Assembly: GCA_023426145.1 (NCBI GenBank)
Contig: JAFABG010000003.1
Location: 86,247-150,246 of the forward strand
Length of the DNA stretch: 64,000 nt
Direction of reading: 5' to 3'
Origin: Bacteroidota bacterium
GTDB taxonomy: Bacteria; Bacteroidota; Bacteroidia; Bacteroidales; Bacteroidaceae
Of the stretch, positions 1 to 10,141 are shown one piece after another. The position numbers and the translations under genes were made by a program. The notes under the pieces are model-generated. The model had not been told where the DNA came from, did not search any database, and worked only from the letters and a program-made list of their open reading frames with translations. Each line of letters begins with the position of its first letter. The first letter of the stretch is position 1.

Positions 1-1
1 C

Positions 2-3000
2 TACAACGCGGGTGGACGTCATCCTGAAACAGGATTGAAGGGTGAACGAGTAGGAATAGCTCTCTCGAACGACATGAAGAAGTGGAAGAGATATCCAGGG
101 AATCCAGTTTTTGCACATGAAGCAGACGGGACAATTACCGGTGATGCCCACATACAGAAAATGGGAGATGTGTATGTGATGTTTTATTTTTCAGCTTTCG
201 AGCCGTCAAGAAAATACAAAGCATTTAATACGTTTGCTGCTAGCTATGATTTAGTGAATTGGACAGACTGGAAGGGAGCCGATTTGGTGATTCCATCTAA
301 AAATTATGATGAGCTGTTTGCACATAAAAGTTATGTAGTAAAGCATGATGGAGTAGTATACCACTTCTATTGTGCTGTGAATAATGACGAGCAGCGAGGA
401 ATTGCTGTTGCTACTAGTAAACCTATGGGGCGTTCAGCCGTTCGCTTTCCGAAGCCGGAGAATAAAAACAGACGACTAATTACGGAGCTTAATGAGGACT
501 GGAAGTCATGGTTAATTGAAAATAGCCAATCAACCAATGAAAAGTTAAATGATGGATTTGGGGCAAAAAATGCGAAGATCCAATGCAACTTGCCGCATAA
601 TTGGGATGATTATTATGGGTATCGCCAATTGACACATGGGAATCTGCATGGAGCCGCTATGTATGTGAAAGACTTTACAGCTAATCTCATAGAAGGAAAA
701 AGATATTTCTTACGCTTTGAAGGAGTGGGCTCCTATGCTACCATCAAATTGAATGGAAAAGACTATGGAAAACATCCAGTGGGAAGAACAACATTAACAC
801 TTGATGTCACTAGCGGATTGAAGGATGGAACAAACCATTTAGAAGTAAAAGTGGAGCATCCTGAAATGATTTCGGATATGCCATGGGTTTGTGGAGGTTG
901 CTCTTCAGAATGGGGATTTAGTGAAGGATCCCAGCCGTTTGGTATTTTCCGCCCTGTAGTTCTAGAAGGTACTGACGAAATTCGTATTGAGCCATTTGGA
1001 GTTCACATCTGGAATGATGAAAGTGCTAAGAATGTGTATATTGAAACTGAAGTTAAAAATTACGGTAAAACGGTTGCAACCGTGGAAGTCGTTAATAAGC
1101 TAAGTAACGCAGATGGAAAGCAAGCTTTTCGTTTAGCTGAAAAAGTGAAGCTAGCTCCAGGAGAAACGAAAATTATTCGTCAACAATCGCCTATAGAGAA
1201 TCCTGTTTTATGGAGTACGGATAATCCATATTTGTATAAGCTTGCCAGTATGATTAAGCGAGATACAAAGACAACTGACGAATTATCAACCCCATTTGGC
1301 ATTCGCACACTGAGTTGGCCTGTAAAAAGGGATGATGGAGACAGACGTTTTTACTTAAATGGGAAACCTGTTTTTATTAATGGTGTTTGTGAGTATGAAC
1401 ATCAATTTGGGCAAAGTCATGCATTTAGCAACGAACAAATAGCTTCTAGAGTAAAACAGATTCGTGCTGCTGGATTCAATGCATTTAGAGATGCACATCA
1501 ACCACATAATCTTGAGTACCAGAAATATTGGGATGCAGATGGCATCTTATTTTGGCCTCAATTTTCAGCACATATTTGGTATGATACCCCTGAATTCCGT
1601 GAAAACTTTAAGAGTTTGCTTCGTCAATGGATAAAAGAACGCCGTAATTCTCCTTCTGTAGTGATGTGGGGATTGCAGAATGAAAGTACTTTACCTCGCG
1701 AATTTGCCAAAGAATGCAGCGATATTATTCGTGAAATGGACCCAACAGCTCGCACGATGAGAGTGATTACGACGTGTAATGGAGGGGAAGGTACGGACTG
1801 GAATGTGATTCAAAATTGGAGTGGTACGTATGGAGGAGATGTTACTAAATATGCAAATGAACTATCACAACCCAATCAATTATTGAATGGAGAGTATGGA
1901 GCTTGGAGGAGCATTGACTTGCATACAGAACCAGGTGATTTCGACCCGAATGGAATTTGGAGTGAAGACCGGATGTGTCAATTGATGGAAGCCAAAATAC
2001 GTTTGGCTGAACAAGCTAAAGATAGTGTTTGCGGACAATTCCAATGGATATTTAGTAGTCATGATAATCCTGGACGTCGTCAACCGGACGAAGCTTATCG
2101 GAAAATAGATAAGGTGGGGCCATTTAATTACAAAGGGTTAGTAACCCCATGGGAAGAGCCTCTTGATGTTTATTACATGTATCGAGCTAATTATGTATCT
2201 GCGGCAAAAGATCCTATGGTATATTTAGTCTCTCATACTTGGGCTAATCGATTTGAGAAGGGTCGTCGTCGTGCTACTATTGAGGCTTATAGCAATTGTG
2301 ATTCGGTGTTGCTTTATAATGATATGTCTAATGATAAAGCAACCTATATAGGACGTAAGAAAAACAATGGTATAGGCACCCATTTCATGTGGGAAAATAG
2401 AGACATTCGCTATAACGTTCTCCGTGCTGTTGGATACTATAAAGGAAAACCTGTAGCAGAAGATATCCTTGTGTACAATGGATTGGAACAAGCACCTCAT
2501 TTTGATCTTTTATACCAAGATGATAAATCTGTATTGGAAGGTGAAAAAGGTTACAACTATCTCTACCGAATAAATTGCGGTGGTGATAACTATACAGATA
2601 GCTTTGGACAACTATGGCTACAAGATAACACAAACTTCTCTCGTTCATGGGCTGCTAATTTTAAAGATTTGAATCCTTATCTTGCTAGTCAACGTACAAC
2701 AAATGATCCTATAAAGGGAACCAAAGACTGGAATTTATTCCAGCATTTCCGCTTTGGTAGACATGAATTGGAATACAATTTCCCTGTTGCTGACGGTACT
2801 TACCGAGTAGAACTTTATTTCACAGAACCATGGCATGGAACTGGTGGTAGTGCTTCTACGGATTGTGAAGGGTTACGCATCTTTGATGTTGCTGTGAATG
2901 ATTCAGTGGTATTGAACGATTTGGATCTTTGGGCTGAAAGTGGACATGATGGCGCATGTAAAAAAGTAGTATACGCTAAGGTTAAAGGAGGACTGCTAAA

Positions 3001-3565
3001 AATACACTTCCCAGAAGTGAAAGCTGGTCAGGCGCTAATCTCAGGTATTGCTATTGCAACAACTCAGGCTGATGTTAAACCTGTAACTTTTCCAGCATCA
3101 GACTGGAACTGGGAAAAAGCAGATCATGACGTCATAGAAAAAACGCCAAAAGAACTACTTCCAGAAGATAAAAATGCCCGTACTAGCGTCACTTATGAGG
3201 CTGAAGTAGCTATCGTTAAAGGACAGTTTAAGAAAAAAGAACACCGTAAAGCAACAGGTGTTTTCTTTGCTAAAGGGAAAACTAATTATATTGAATGGAA
3301 TATTTCTACTGGATTAGCTCAAATCTACGCATTGCGATTTAAGTATATGAATACTTCAGGAAAATCAATGCGTGTTTTAATGAAGTTTATTGATTCCAAA
3401 GGAGTAGTACTTAAAGAAGATGAAGTAACATTCCCGGAAACTCCAGACAAATGGAAGATGGTGAGCACTACGACTGGTACATTTATTAATGCAGGACATT
3501 ATAAAGTTGTTCTTTCTGCTGAAAATATGCAAGGTTTAGCATTTGATGCTCTTGACATTCAATAG
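2..3565 (+). CDS. Bimodular glycosidase, GH137-like propeller plus GH2 (5' partial)
   Basis: The reading frame is open from the first bases of the window, so the 5' end lies outside; a TTG at 35 is not the real start. Residues about 1-145 (counted from position 2) are the tail of a five-bladed beta-propeller of GH43/GH117/GH137 type. A complete GH2 module follows, with acid/base Glu in QNEST (about 561) and nucleophile Glu in NGEYGAW (about 631). Next come a malectin-like domain (about 854-1010, YRINCGG then FTEPWHG) and a C-terminal CBM6/35-like domain (about 1060-1188). From memory, B. thetaiotaomicron BT0996 has this architecture: GH137 beta-L-arabinofuranosidase plus GH2 beta-glucuronidase acting on RG-II side chains. 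The GH2 assignment is firm. GH137 and the glucuronidase activity are inferred from architecture. A strong terminator follows. Confidence 0.8.
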   Translation, partial: YNAGGRHPETGLKGERVGIALSNDMKKWKRYPGNPVFAHEADGTITGDAHIQKMGDVYVMFYFSAFEPSRKYKAFNTFAASYDLVNWTDWKGADLVIPSKNYDELFAHKSYVVKHDGVVYHFYCAVNNDEQRGIAVATSKPMGRSAVRFPKPENKNRRLITELNEDWKSWLIENSQSTNEKLNDGFGAKNAKIQCNLPHNWDDYYGYRQLTHGNLHGAAMYVKDFTANLIEGKRYFLRFEGVGSYATIKLNGKDYGKHPVGRTTLTLDVTSGLKDGTNHLEVKVEHPEMISDMPWVCGGCSSEWGFSEGSQPFGIFRPVVLEGTDEIRIEPFGVHIWNDESAKNVYIETEVKNYGKTVATVEVVNKLSNADGKQAFRLAEKVKLAPGETKIIRQQSPIENPVLWSTDNPYLYKLASMIKRDTKTTDELSTPFGIRTLSWPVKRDDGDRRFYLNGKPVFINGVCEYEHQFGQSHAFSNEQIASRVKQIRAAGFNAFRDAHQPHNLEYQKYWDADGILFWPQFSAHIWYDTPEFRENFKSLLRQWIKERRNSPSVVMWGLQNESTLPREFAKECSDIIREMDPTARTMRVITTCNGGEGTDWNVIQNWSGTYGGDVTKYANELSQPNQLLNGEYGAWRSIDLHTEPGDFDPNGIWSEDRMCQLMEAKIRLAEQAKDSVCGQFQWIFSSHDNPGRRQPDEAYRKIDKVGPFNYKGLVTPWEEPLDVYYMYRANYVSAAKDPMVYLVSHTWANRFEKGRRRATIEAYSNCDSVLLYNDMSNDKATYIGRKKNNGIGTHFMWENRDIRYNVLRAVGYYKGKPVAEDILVYNGLEQAPHFDLLYQDDKSVLEGEKGYNYLYRINCGGDNYTDSFGQLWLQDNTNFSRSWAANFKDLNPYLASQRTTNDPIKGTKDWNLFQHFRFGRHELEYNFPVADGTYRVELYFTEPWHGTGGSASTDCEGLRIFDVAVNDSVVLNDLDLWAESGHDGACKKVVYAKVKGGLLKIHFPEVKAGQALISGIAIATTQADVKPVTFPASDWNWEKADHDVIEKTPKELLPEDKNARTSVTYEAEVAIVKGQFKKKEHRKATGVFFAKGKTNYIEWNISTGLAQIYALRFKYMNTSGKSMRVLMKFIDSKGVVLKEDEVTFPETPDKWKMVSTTTGTFINAGHYKVVLSAENMQGLAFDALDIQ

Positions 3566-3601
3566 TGCATTAATAGACTCAATACAGTTTAATTAAGATA
3601 T

Positions 3602-3654
3602 AAAGCGGAACGCAAGAGGGCTTAAATAGTTTTCTGCGTTCCGCTTTTCTTTTA
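3602..3654 (+). terminator. Rho-independent terminator after the bimodular GH2 gene
   Basis: A 13-bp perfect stem (3602-3614 with 3635-3647, arm AAAGCGGAACGCA) has a 20-nt loop and is followed by TCTTTT. It separates the first gene from the downstream GH2 pair. Confidence 0.85.
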
Positions 3655-3727
3655 TGCATCATTTCTTTACTTACCGATTTTTGTCAACGAAAGGGGTACA
3701 AAAAGCTCTTTCACTCGTCTACTTGAT

Positions 3728-6700
3728 ATGAGGAAAATAGAACGTATGAAATTATACACTTTATTACTTGGTGCGTGGATTGCGTCTCCGTTGCAGGCAC
3801 AAATGATGCACGACTGGGAGAATAATCATATTCTTCAGATTAACAGAGAGCCTGCAAGGGCTGCATTTACACCTTATACAGTCGATAAAGGGGACTGTAT
3901 GATGTCTTTAGATGGAATGTGGAAATTTAGATGGACACCTATTCCAAAGGACAGAATTCTAGATTTCTATAAGACAAATTTTGATGATAAAAGATGGAAA
4001 GAGTTTCCTGTTCCAGCAAATTGGGAGATTAACGGTTACGGAACACCGATTTATGTATCTTCTGGCTATTCATTTAAAATAGATCCTCCAAGAGTAATGG
4101 GAGAACCAAAAGAAGACTATACCGCTTTTAAGGAGCGAAATCCTGTGGGGCAGTATAGGAGAACCTTTGTGTTGCCCACAAACTGGCAAGCTAATGGACA
4201 GACATTCTTACGCTTTGAAGGGGTAATGAGTGCTTTTTATGTATGGATTAACGGCGAGCGAGTAGGATATAGTCAGGGGAGCATGGAACCAAGTGAGTTT
4301 AATATCACTAACTATATTGCTGCTGGCGACAATCAAATAGCTATAGAAGTCTATCGCTATAGTGATGGTTCTTATCTTGAAGATCAGGACTTTTGGCGTT
4401 TTGGAGGTATTCATCGAAGCATTCATCTGATACATACACCGGATATACGAATCAGCGATTATGCTGTTCGCACTCTTCCAACTTCGAAGACTAATTATGA
4501 AGATTTTCTTCTTCAAATTGACCCCAAATTTAATGTATATAAAGGGATAGCTGGAAAAGGATATACAGTTCAGGGTGTTTTGAAAGATGCACAAGGAAAA
4601 GAAATAGTGAAACTACAAGGCGATGTTGAGGATATCTTGGATTTAGAACATAAAGCAAGTAGAATGAACGAGTGGTATCCTCAACGGGGACCTCGCAAAT
4701 TTGGACGTTTATCGGCTGTAGTTAAATCGCCGAAAAAATGGACGGCAGAAACGCCCTATTTATATAAACTCTATCTAACCTTGCAAAATCCATCAGGAAA
4801 TATTGTTGAGCAAGTTGAGCAAGCTGTAGGCTTTCGATATATTGAAATAAAGAAAGGCCAGTTCTTAATAAATGGTAATCCGATTCGTTTTAGAGGGGTA
4901 AATCGTCATGAACATGATCCAAAAACAGCCCGTGTAATGACTGAAAAAAGATTGATTCAGGATATTATGCTAATGAAACAAGCCAATATCAATGCTGTTC
5001 GAACGAGCCATTATCCAAATGTAAGCCGTTGGTATGAGCTCTGCGATAGTATTGGACTATATGTCATGGATGAAGCCGATATAGAGGAGCATGGCTTACG
5101 AGGAACCTTAGCTAGTACTCCTGATTGGTATGCCGCCTTTTTGGATAGAGCAGTGAGAATGGCCGAACGTGATAAAAACTATCCATGTATTGTTATGTGG
5201 AGCATGGGTAATGAGAGTGGTTATGGTCCAAACTTTGCAGCAGTATCAGCTTGGTTGCATGATTTTGATCCGACACGTCCAGTTCATTATGAAGGGGCTC
5301 AGGGTGTCGATGGAAATCCAGATCCAAAAACTGTTGATGTAATTAGCCGTTTTTACACTCGAGTGAAACAGGACTACTTGAATCCAGGTGTTCAAGAAGG
5401 AACAGATAAGGAAAGACCGGAGAATGCACGTTGGGAGAGGTTACTAGATATTGCTGAACGCACGAATGATGATCGTCCTGTGATGACTAGTGAATATGCT
5501 CACTCTATGGGAAATGCTCTTGGGAACTTTAAAGAATATTGGGATGAGATATATAGCAACCCTCGTATGCTTGGTGGTTTTATTTGGGATTGGGTAGACC
5601 AAGGTCTATACAAACAGTTACCAGATGGACGTACTATGGTAGCTTACGGTGGTGATTTTGGTGATAAACCGAATTTAAAAGCCTTTTGTCTAAATGGCTT
5701 GCTAATGAGTAATCGTGAACGTACATCGAAATATTGGGAAGTTAAGAAGGTCTATGAACCCGTTCAGCTTTCAATAGTAAACGGAGAATTGCAGATTACA
5801 AATAGAAACCATCACATTGATTTATCTGGTTACCGATGTTTATGGACTTTGTTGGAGAATGGAAAACAAAAGGAACAGGGTGAACTAACTTTACCAAATG
5901 TAGTTGCTGGCGAAATGGGAAAAGTAGCTTTGCCAGCTTTTCGTTCATTAGCCGATAAAAAAACATTGAACAAGAAACTTAATAGCGAAAAAGATCTTCG
6001 TTCGGATTATCAATTAAAGGTAAGCATTGTTTTAAAATCGGATGCACTCTGGGCTAAAGCTGGGTATGAAGTGGCATGGGAACAGTTTTGCTTGCAAGAA
6101 GGAGATTTGCTGACTGCTAACTTAAAAAATAAAGGCAAGCTCCAAACTAAAGAAGATGATAAGTCTTTCTCTGTTTATGGAAAAAACTTCTCTGCTCAAT
6201 GGGACAAAAAGAAGTTTGGTAGTATCGTATCGCTAATTTATAATGGTAAAGAGGTCTTGTCACAATCGGCAGATTTTCCAATACAACCCGTGACTCAGGC
6301 TTTCCGTGCACCAACAGACAACGATAAGAGTTTTGGTAATTGGTTAGCTAAGGATTGGAAGTTGCATATGATGGATCAACCCCAAATCGTTTTGAAATCT
6401 TTTCACTATGAAATTCGTGAAGACGGAGCAGTGGTTGTTCACATTGAATCAGCCAATATGTATAAAGAGGGGCGGATTAATACAATATCAGTTTATACAG
6501 TAACATCTGATGGTACTATTGATTTATATACTAAATTCTCTCCACAAGGAGTATTACCAGAATTACCTCGGCTAGGACTTGCTTTTAGTTTTTCTCCTGA
6601 CTATGATACATTCACATGGTATGGTAGAGGCCCTCAAGATAATTATCCTGATAGAAAAACAGCATCAGCCATAGGCCTTTGGAAAAGTAAAGTTGCCGAA

Positions 6701-7021
6701 CAATATGTGCATTATCCACGTCCACAGGATAGTGGTAATAAAGAAGATGTAAGATTCCTGACATTGACCAACAAACAAAATAAGGGAATTCGTATTGATG
6801 CTGTAGACCAGCTATTTTCAGCTTCTGCTTTACCGTATACTGCACAGGATCTATATAAAGAAACGCATGACTGTGATTTAAAACCGCGTAACGAGGTTAT
6901 CCTTAGCTTGGATGCCGCTGTGCTTGGTTTAGGTAATAGCAGCTGCGGACCAGGTGTGTTAAAAAAATATGCGATAGAGAAGAAAGATCATATATTGCAT
7001 CTACGAATAAGTCACAAATAA
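3728..7021 (+). CDS. GH2 beta-galactosidase-like enzyme (LacZ type)
   Basis: A secreted GH2 enzyme of 1097 residues with a signal peptide ending near LQAQ. A second in-frame ATG at 3746 begins a cleaner signal peptide (MKLYTLLLGAW). The LacZ-type layout is complete: sugar-binding domain (DFWRFGGIHR), immunoglobulin-like domain, TIM barrel with RGVNRHEHDP and TSHYPN, acid/base E496 in GNESGYG, nucleophile E589 in TSEYAHSMGN, and the large C-terminal beta-sandwich with WYGRGPQDNYPDR. It is 42 bp upstream of another GH2 with no terminator between, so the two are probably co-transcribed. Beta-D-galactosidase is the family default. In an RG-II locus the substrate could be another beta-linked sugar such as a uronic acid. 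Confidence 0.9.
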   Translation: MRKIERMKLYTLLLGAWIASPLQAQMMHDWENNHILQINREPARAAFTPYTVDKGDCMMSLDGMWKFRWTPIPKDRILDFYKTNFDDKRWKEFPVPANWEINGYGTPIYVSSGYSFKIDPPRVMGEPKEDYTAFKERNPVGQYRRTFVLPTNWQANGQTFLRFEGVMSAFYVWINGERVGYSQGSMEPSEFNITNYIAAGDNQIAIEVYRYSDGSYLEDQDFWRFGGIHRSIHLIHTPDIRISDYAVRTLPTSKTNYEDFLLQIDPKFNVYKGIAGKGYTVQGVLKDAQGKEIVKLQGDVEDILDLEHKASRMNEWYPQRGPRKFGRLSAVVKSPKKWTAETPYLYKLYLTLQNPSGNIVEQVEQAVGFRYIEIKKGQFLINGNPIRFRGVNRHEHDPKTARVMTEKRLIQDIMLMKQANINAVRTSHYPNVSRWYELCDSIGLYVMDEADIEEHGLRGTLASTPDWYAAFLDRAVRMAERDKNYPCIVMWSMGNESGYGPNFAAVSAWLHDFDPTRPVHYEGAQGVDGNPDPKTVDVISRFYTRVKQDYLNPGVQEGTDKERPENARWERLLDIAERTNDDRPVMTSEYAHSMGNALGNFKEYWDEIYSNPRMLGGFIWDWVDQGLYKQLPDGRTMVAYGGDFGDKPNLKAFCLNGLLMSNRERTSKYWEVKKVYEPVQLSIVNGELQITNRNHHIDLSGYRCLWTLLENGKQKEQGELTLPNVVAGEMGKVALPAFRSLADKKTLNKKLNSEKDLRSDYQLKVSIVLKSDALWAKAGYEVAWEQFCLQEGDLLTANLKNKGKLQTKEDDKSFSVYGKNFSAQWDKKKFGSIVSLIYNGKEVLSQSADFPIQPVTQAFRAPTDNDKSFGNWLAKDWKLHMMDQPQIVLKSFHYEIREDGAVVVHIESANMYKEGRINTISVYTVTSDGTIDLYTKFSPQGVLPELPRLGLAFSFSPDYDTFTWYGRGPQDNYPDRKTASAIGLWKSKVAEQYVHYPRPQDSGNKEDVRFLTLTNKQNKGIRIDAVDQLFSASALPYTAQDLYKETHDCDLKPRNEVILSLDAAVLGLGNSSCGPGVLKKYAIEKKDHILHLRISHK

Positions 7022-7062
7022 AAATCTGACACAATCTAAAAGTAATACAAATAAAAGTAACA

Positions 7063-9915
7063 ATGAGAAAAGTAACCACTTTATTATCAACCTTAGCGTT
7101 GGCAACTACTCTGGCTGCTCAAAACCTTCCACAAACAGTTCGACAATATCTTTCGGGTCATGGATGCGATGATATGGTTAACTGGGATTTCTACTGTACC
7201 GACGGACGTAACTCTGGGAAATGGACAAAGATCGGTGTTCCCTCCTGTTGGGAACTGCAAGGTTTTGGCACTTATCAGTATGGAATTACCTTTTATGGGA
7301 AAGCATTCCCTGAGGGAATAGCCGATGAGAAAGGAATGTATAAATATGAGTTTGAGGTTCCGGAAACCTATCGGGGAAAACAAGTTGAACTGGTGTTCGA
7401 AGCCTCTATGACTGATACAGAAGTCAAAGTTAATGGTCGCAAAGTTGGCTCTAAACATCAAGGTGCATTTTATCGTTTTTCATACAATGTCACTGATTAT
7501 CTGAAATATGGAAAGAAGAACTTGCTAGAGGTCACCGTGGCTAAAGAAAGCGAAAATGCGAGTGTAAACTTAGCTGAACGCCGAGCAGACTTTTGGAATT
7601 TCGGGGGAATTTTTAGACCTGTTTTTTTAGAAGTAAAACCTGCACTCAATTTACGTCATATTGCAATTGATGCAAAAATGGATGGTTCATTTTTTGCAAA
7701 TTGCTACACGAATATGGCTGATGACGGATTGAGTATACGCACGCAAATTTTGGACCTCAAAGGAAAGAAATTGGCTGAAACAACAGTACCTGTAAAGGCT
7801 GGAGGAGATTGGACTTCTCTCAAGCTTAATGTTAATAAACCAGCTCTTTGGACGGCAGAGACGCCTAATCTTTACAATGCTAAATTTACTTTGCTAGATA
7901 AGGAAGGTAAAGCTCTACATTCAGAGATTGAAAAATTCGGTTTTCGCACTATCGAAGTACGTGAAAGTGATGGGCTTTATGTGAATGGAGTGCGCATTAT
8001 GGTACGTGGGGTTAATCGTCATAGTTTTCGTCCAGAAAGTGGCCGTACATTGAGCAAAGCGAAAAATATTGAAGATGTTCAACTCATTAAGAGTATGAAC
8101 ATGAATTCTGTTCGTTTGAGTCATTATCCAGCAGATCCAGAGTTTTATGAAGCTTGTGATTCTTTAGGGCTTTATGTAATGGATGAATTGTGTGGCTGGC
8201 ATGGAAAATATGATACCCCTACCGGTGTGCGTTTAATTGAGGGAATGGTGGAACGCGATGTAAATCACCCTTCTATCATTTGGTGGAGCAATGGAAATGA
8301 AAAGGGATGGAATACAGAACTTGATGGTGAATTCCATAAGTATGACCCACAGAAACGTCCGGTGATTCATCCACAAGGTAATTTTTCAGGATTTGAAACA
8401 ATGCATTATCGTTCTTATGGAGAAAGTCAGAACTATATGCGTCTGCCTCAAATCTTTATGCCAACAGAATTCTTACATGGATTATATGATGGTGGTCATG
8501 GTGCTGGATTATATGACTATTGGGAAATGATGCGTAAACACCCTCGTTGTATCGGTGGATTTCTTTGGGTATTGGCCGATGAAGGTGTGAAGCGTGTTGA
8601 TATGAATGGATTTATTGATAATCAAGGGAATTATGGTGCAGATGGTATAGTAGGACCTCACCATGAAAAAGAAGGTAGTTATTATACTATCAAGCAGATC
8701 TGGAATCCTGTTCAAGTGATGAATACTTCTATCAATAGACAATTTGATGGCAAGTTTTCAATTGAGAACAGATATGATTACTTAAATCTGAATACTTGCC
8801 GTTTCGTTTGGCAACAAGTAAAATTCCCTTCTGCAACGGATGATTCAAAAACAGGTACCCAGGTTCTTAAACAGGGAGAAGTACAAGGAAGTGATATTGC
8901 TGCTCATTCAACAGGCGTATTGGATATAAAAACTTCTATTCTTTCAAATGCCGATGCTTTATTTCTAACGGCAATTGATAAATTTGGGCACGAACTTTGG
9001 CGTTGGACGTACCCCGTTGAACATATTCAGCAACCTAAAGACGTTAAGTCTTCATCATTAATAGGAGCTGCATATTCGGAAACTGAAAAAGATTTGACTG
9101 TTACAGCTAACCATCGTACTTACGTTTTCTCAAAAGTTGATGGTCAGTTGAAAGGAGTCGCTATAGGTGACCAAAAGATCAGTTTTGTTAATGGACCTCG
9201 TTTTATTGGCGCACGCCGTGCCGATCGTTCGCTCGATCAGTTCTATAATCATGATGACGAAAAAGCAAAAGAAAAAGATAGAACATATAGTGAATTCCCA
9301 GATGCTGCTGTATTTAATAAGCTTGATGTAAATAAAGAAGGCGAAAACTTAATTGTTACTGCAAGCTATAAGCTAGGTAATTTGGATAAAGCTCAATGGA
9401 CAATCAATTCAAATGGAGATCTAATTCTTGATTATACTTATAACTTTTCTGGCGTTGTAGATTTGATGGGTATTCGTTTTGATTATCCAGAAGATCAAGT
9501 TGTTAGTAAACGTTGGTTAGGAGCAGGTCCATATCGTGTTTGGCAAAATAGAGTTCGTGGTACACAATATGATGTGTGGGAGAATAACTATAATGACCCT
9601 ATTCCGGGTGAAACGTTTACTTATCCAGAATTCAAAGGTTATTTCAAAGATGTCTCTTGGATGAATATTCGTACTAAAGAAGGTACTATCAGCTTAACCA
9701 ATGAAGCTCCAAATACTTATATTGGAGTATATCAACCTCGAGATGGTCGCGACCGTTTACTCTATACACTTCCAGAGAGTGGAATATCTGTGTTGAATGT
9801 GATACCTCCTGTACGCAACAAGGTGAATGCTACTGATTTATGCGGTCCATCTTCACAGCCCAAATGGGTAGATGGTCCTCAAAAAGGACGTATTGTTTTC
9901 CGCTTTACGAAATAA
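7063..9915 (+). CDS. GH2 family glycoside hydrolase
   Basis: A 950-residue secreted GH2 protein with a signal peptide ending near LAAQ. The jelly-roll domain (FWNFGGIFRPVFLE) leads into the TIM barrel with RGVNRHSF and LSHYPADPEFYEACDSLG, acid/base E413 in SNGNEKGW and nucleophile E469 in MPTEFLHG. The nucleophile context differs from the SEYAH of the LacZ-type neighbour, which suggests a different substrate. The C-terminal beta-sandwich includes WLGAGPYRVWQNR, the position of the LacZ WYGRGPQDNYP motif. It is the last gene of a two-gene unit ending at a terminator. The exact specificity cannot be read from the sequence. Confidence 0.87.
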   Translation: MRKVTTLLSTLALATTLAAQNLPQTVRQYLSGHGCDDMVNWDFYCTDGRNSGKWTKIGVPSCWELQGFGTYQYGITFYGKAFPEGIADEKGMYKYEFEVPETYRGKQVELVFEASMTDTEVKVNGRKVGSKHQGAFYRFSYNVTDYLKYGKKNLLEVTVAKESENASVNLAERRADFWNFGGIFRPVFLEVKPALNLRHIAIDAKMDGSFFANCYTNMADDGLSIRTQILDLKGKKLAETTVPVKAGGDWTSLKLNVNKPALWTAETPNLYNAKFTLLDKEGKALHSEIEKFGFRTIEVRESDGLYVNGVRIMVRGVNRHSFRPESGRTLSKAKNIEDVQLIKSMNMNSVRLSHYPADPEFYEACDSLGLYVMDELCGWHGKYDTPTGVRLIEGMVERDVNHPSIIWWSNGNEKGWNTELDGEFHKYDPQKRPVIHPQGNFSGFETMHYRSYGESQNYMRLPQIFMPTEFLHGLYDGGHGAGLYDYWEMMRKHPRCIGGFLWVLADEGVKRVDMNGFIDNQGNYGADGIVGPHHEKEGSYYTIKQIWNPVQVMNTSINRQFDGKFSIENRYDYLNLNTCRFVWQQVKFPSATDDSKTGTQVLKQGEVQGSDIAAHSTGVLDIKTSILSNADALFLTAIDKFGHELWRWTYPVEHIQQPKDVKSSSLIGAAYSETEKDLTVTANHRTYVFSKVDGQLKGVAIGDQKISFVNGPRFIGARRADRSLDQFYNHDDEKAKEKDRTYSEFPDAAVFNKLDVNKEGENLIVTASYKLGNLDKAQWTINSNGDLILDYTYNFSGVVDLMGIRFDYPEDQVVSKRWLGAGPYRVWQNRVRGTQYDVWENNYNDPIPGETFTYPEFKGYFKDVSWMNIRTKEGTISLTNEAPNTYIGVYQPRDGRDRLLYTLPESGISVLNVIPPVRNKVNATDLCGPSSQPKWVDGPQKGRIVFRFTK

Positions 9916-9947
9916 AAAGCTTTCGAAATAGCTTTTGTGAACTATTC

Positions 9948-9985
9948 AGTCCCTGTCACTTCATCGTGGCAGGGACTTTTTGTTT
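9948..9985 (+). terminator. Rho-independent terminator after GH2 pair
   Basis: A 12-bp stem (9948-9959 with 9966-9977, one G:U pair, arm AGTCCCTGTCAC) has a 6-nt loop and runs into TTTTTGTTT. Confidence 0.88.
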
Positions 9986-10141
9986 CTAAAAATTATTGTA
10001 ATACAATCTATTCTTTTTTTCTAGGTATAATGTTATGAATAGATTTACTCAAAGGGAGTAAAGAGCTAGAATAGTGTTATATAAAAGTGAGTACAAAGTC
10101 TTTTGGTTTTCGTCCTTATTTAAGTAAAAATATAGATTAGG

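Noticed and set aside
35..37. TTG as start of the first gene
   Set aside because: The frame is open from position 2 and the residues before the TTG (NAGGRHPETG) continue the propeller sequence, so the gene begins outside the window.
4208..4594. 128-residue antisense frame
   Set aside because: It lies opposite the well-supported LacZ-like GH2 gene and has no recognisable motif or promoter; it is a shadow frame.
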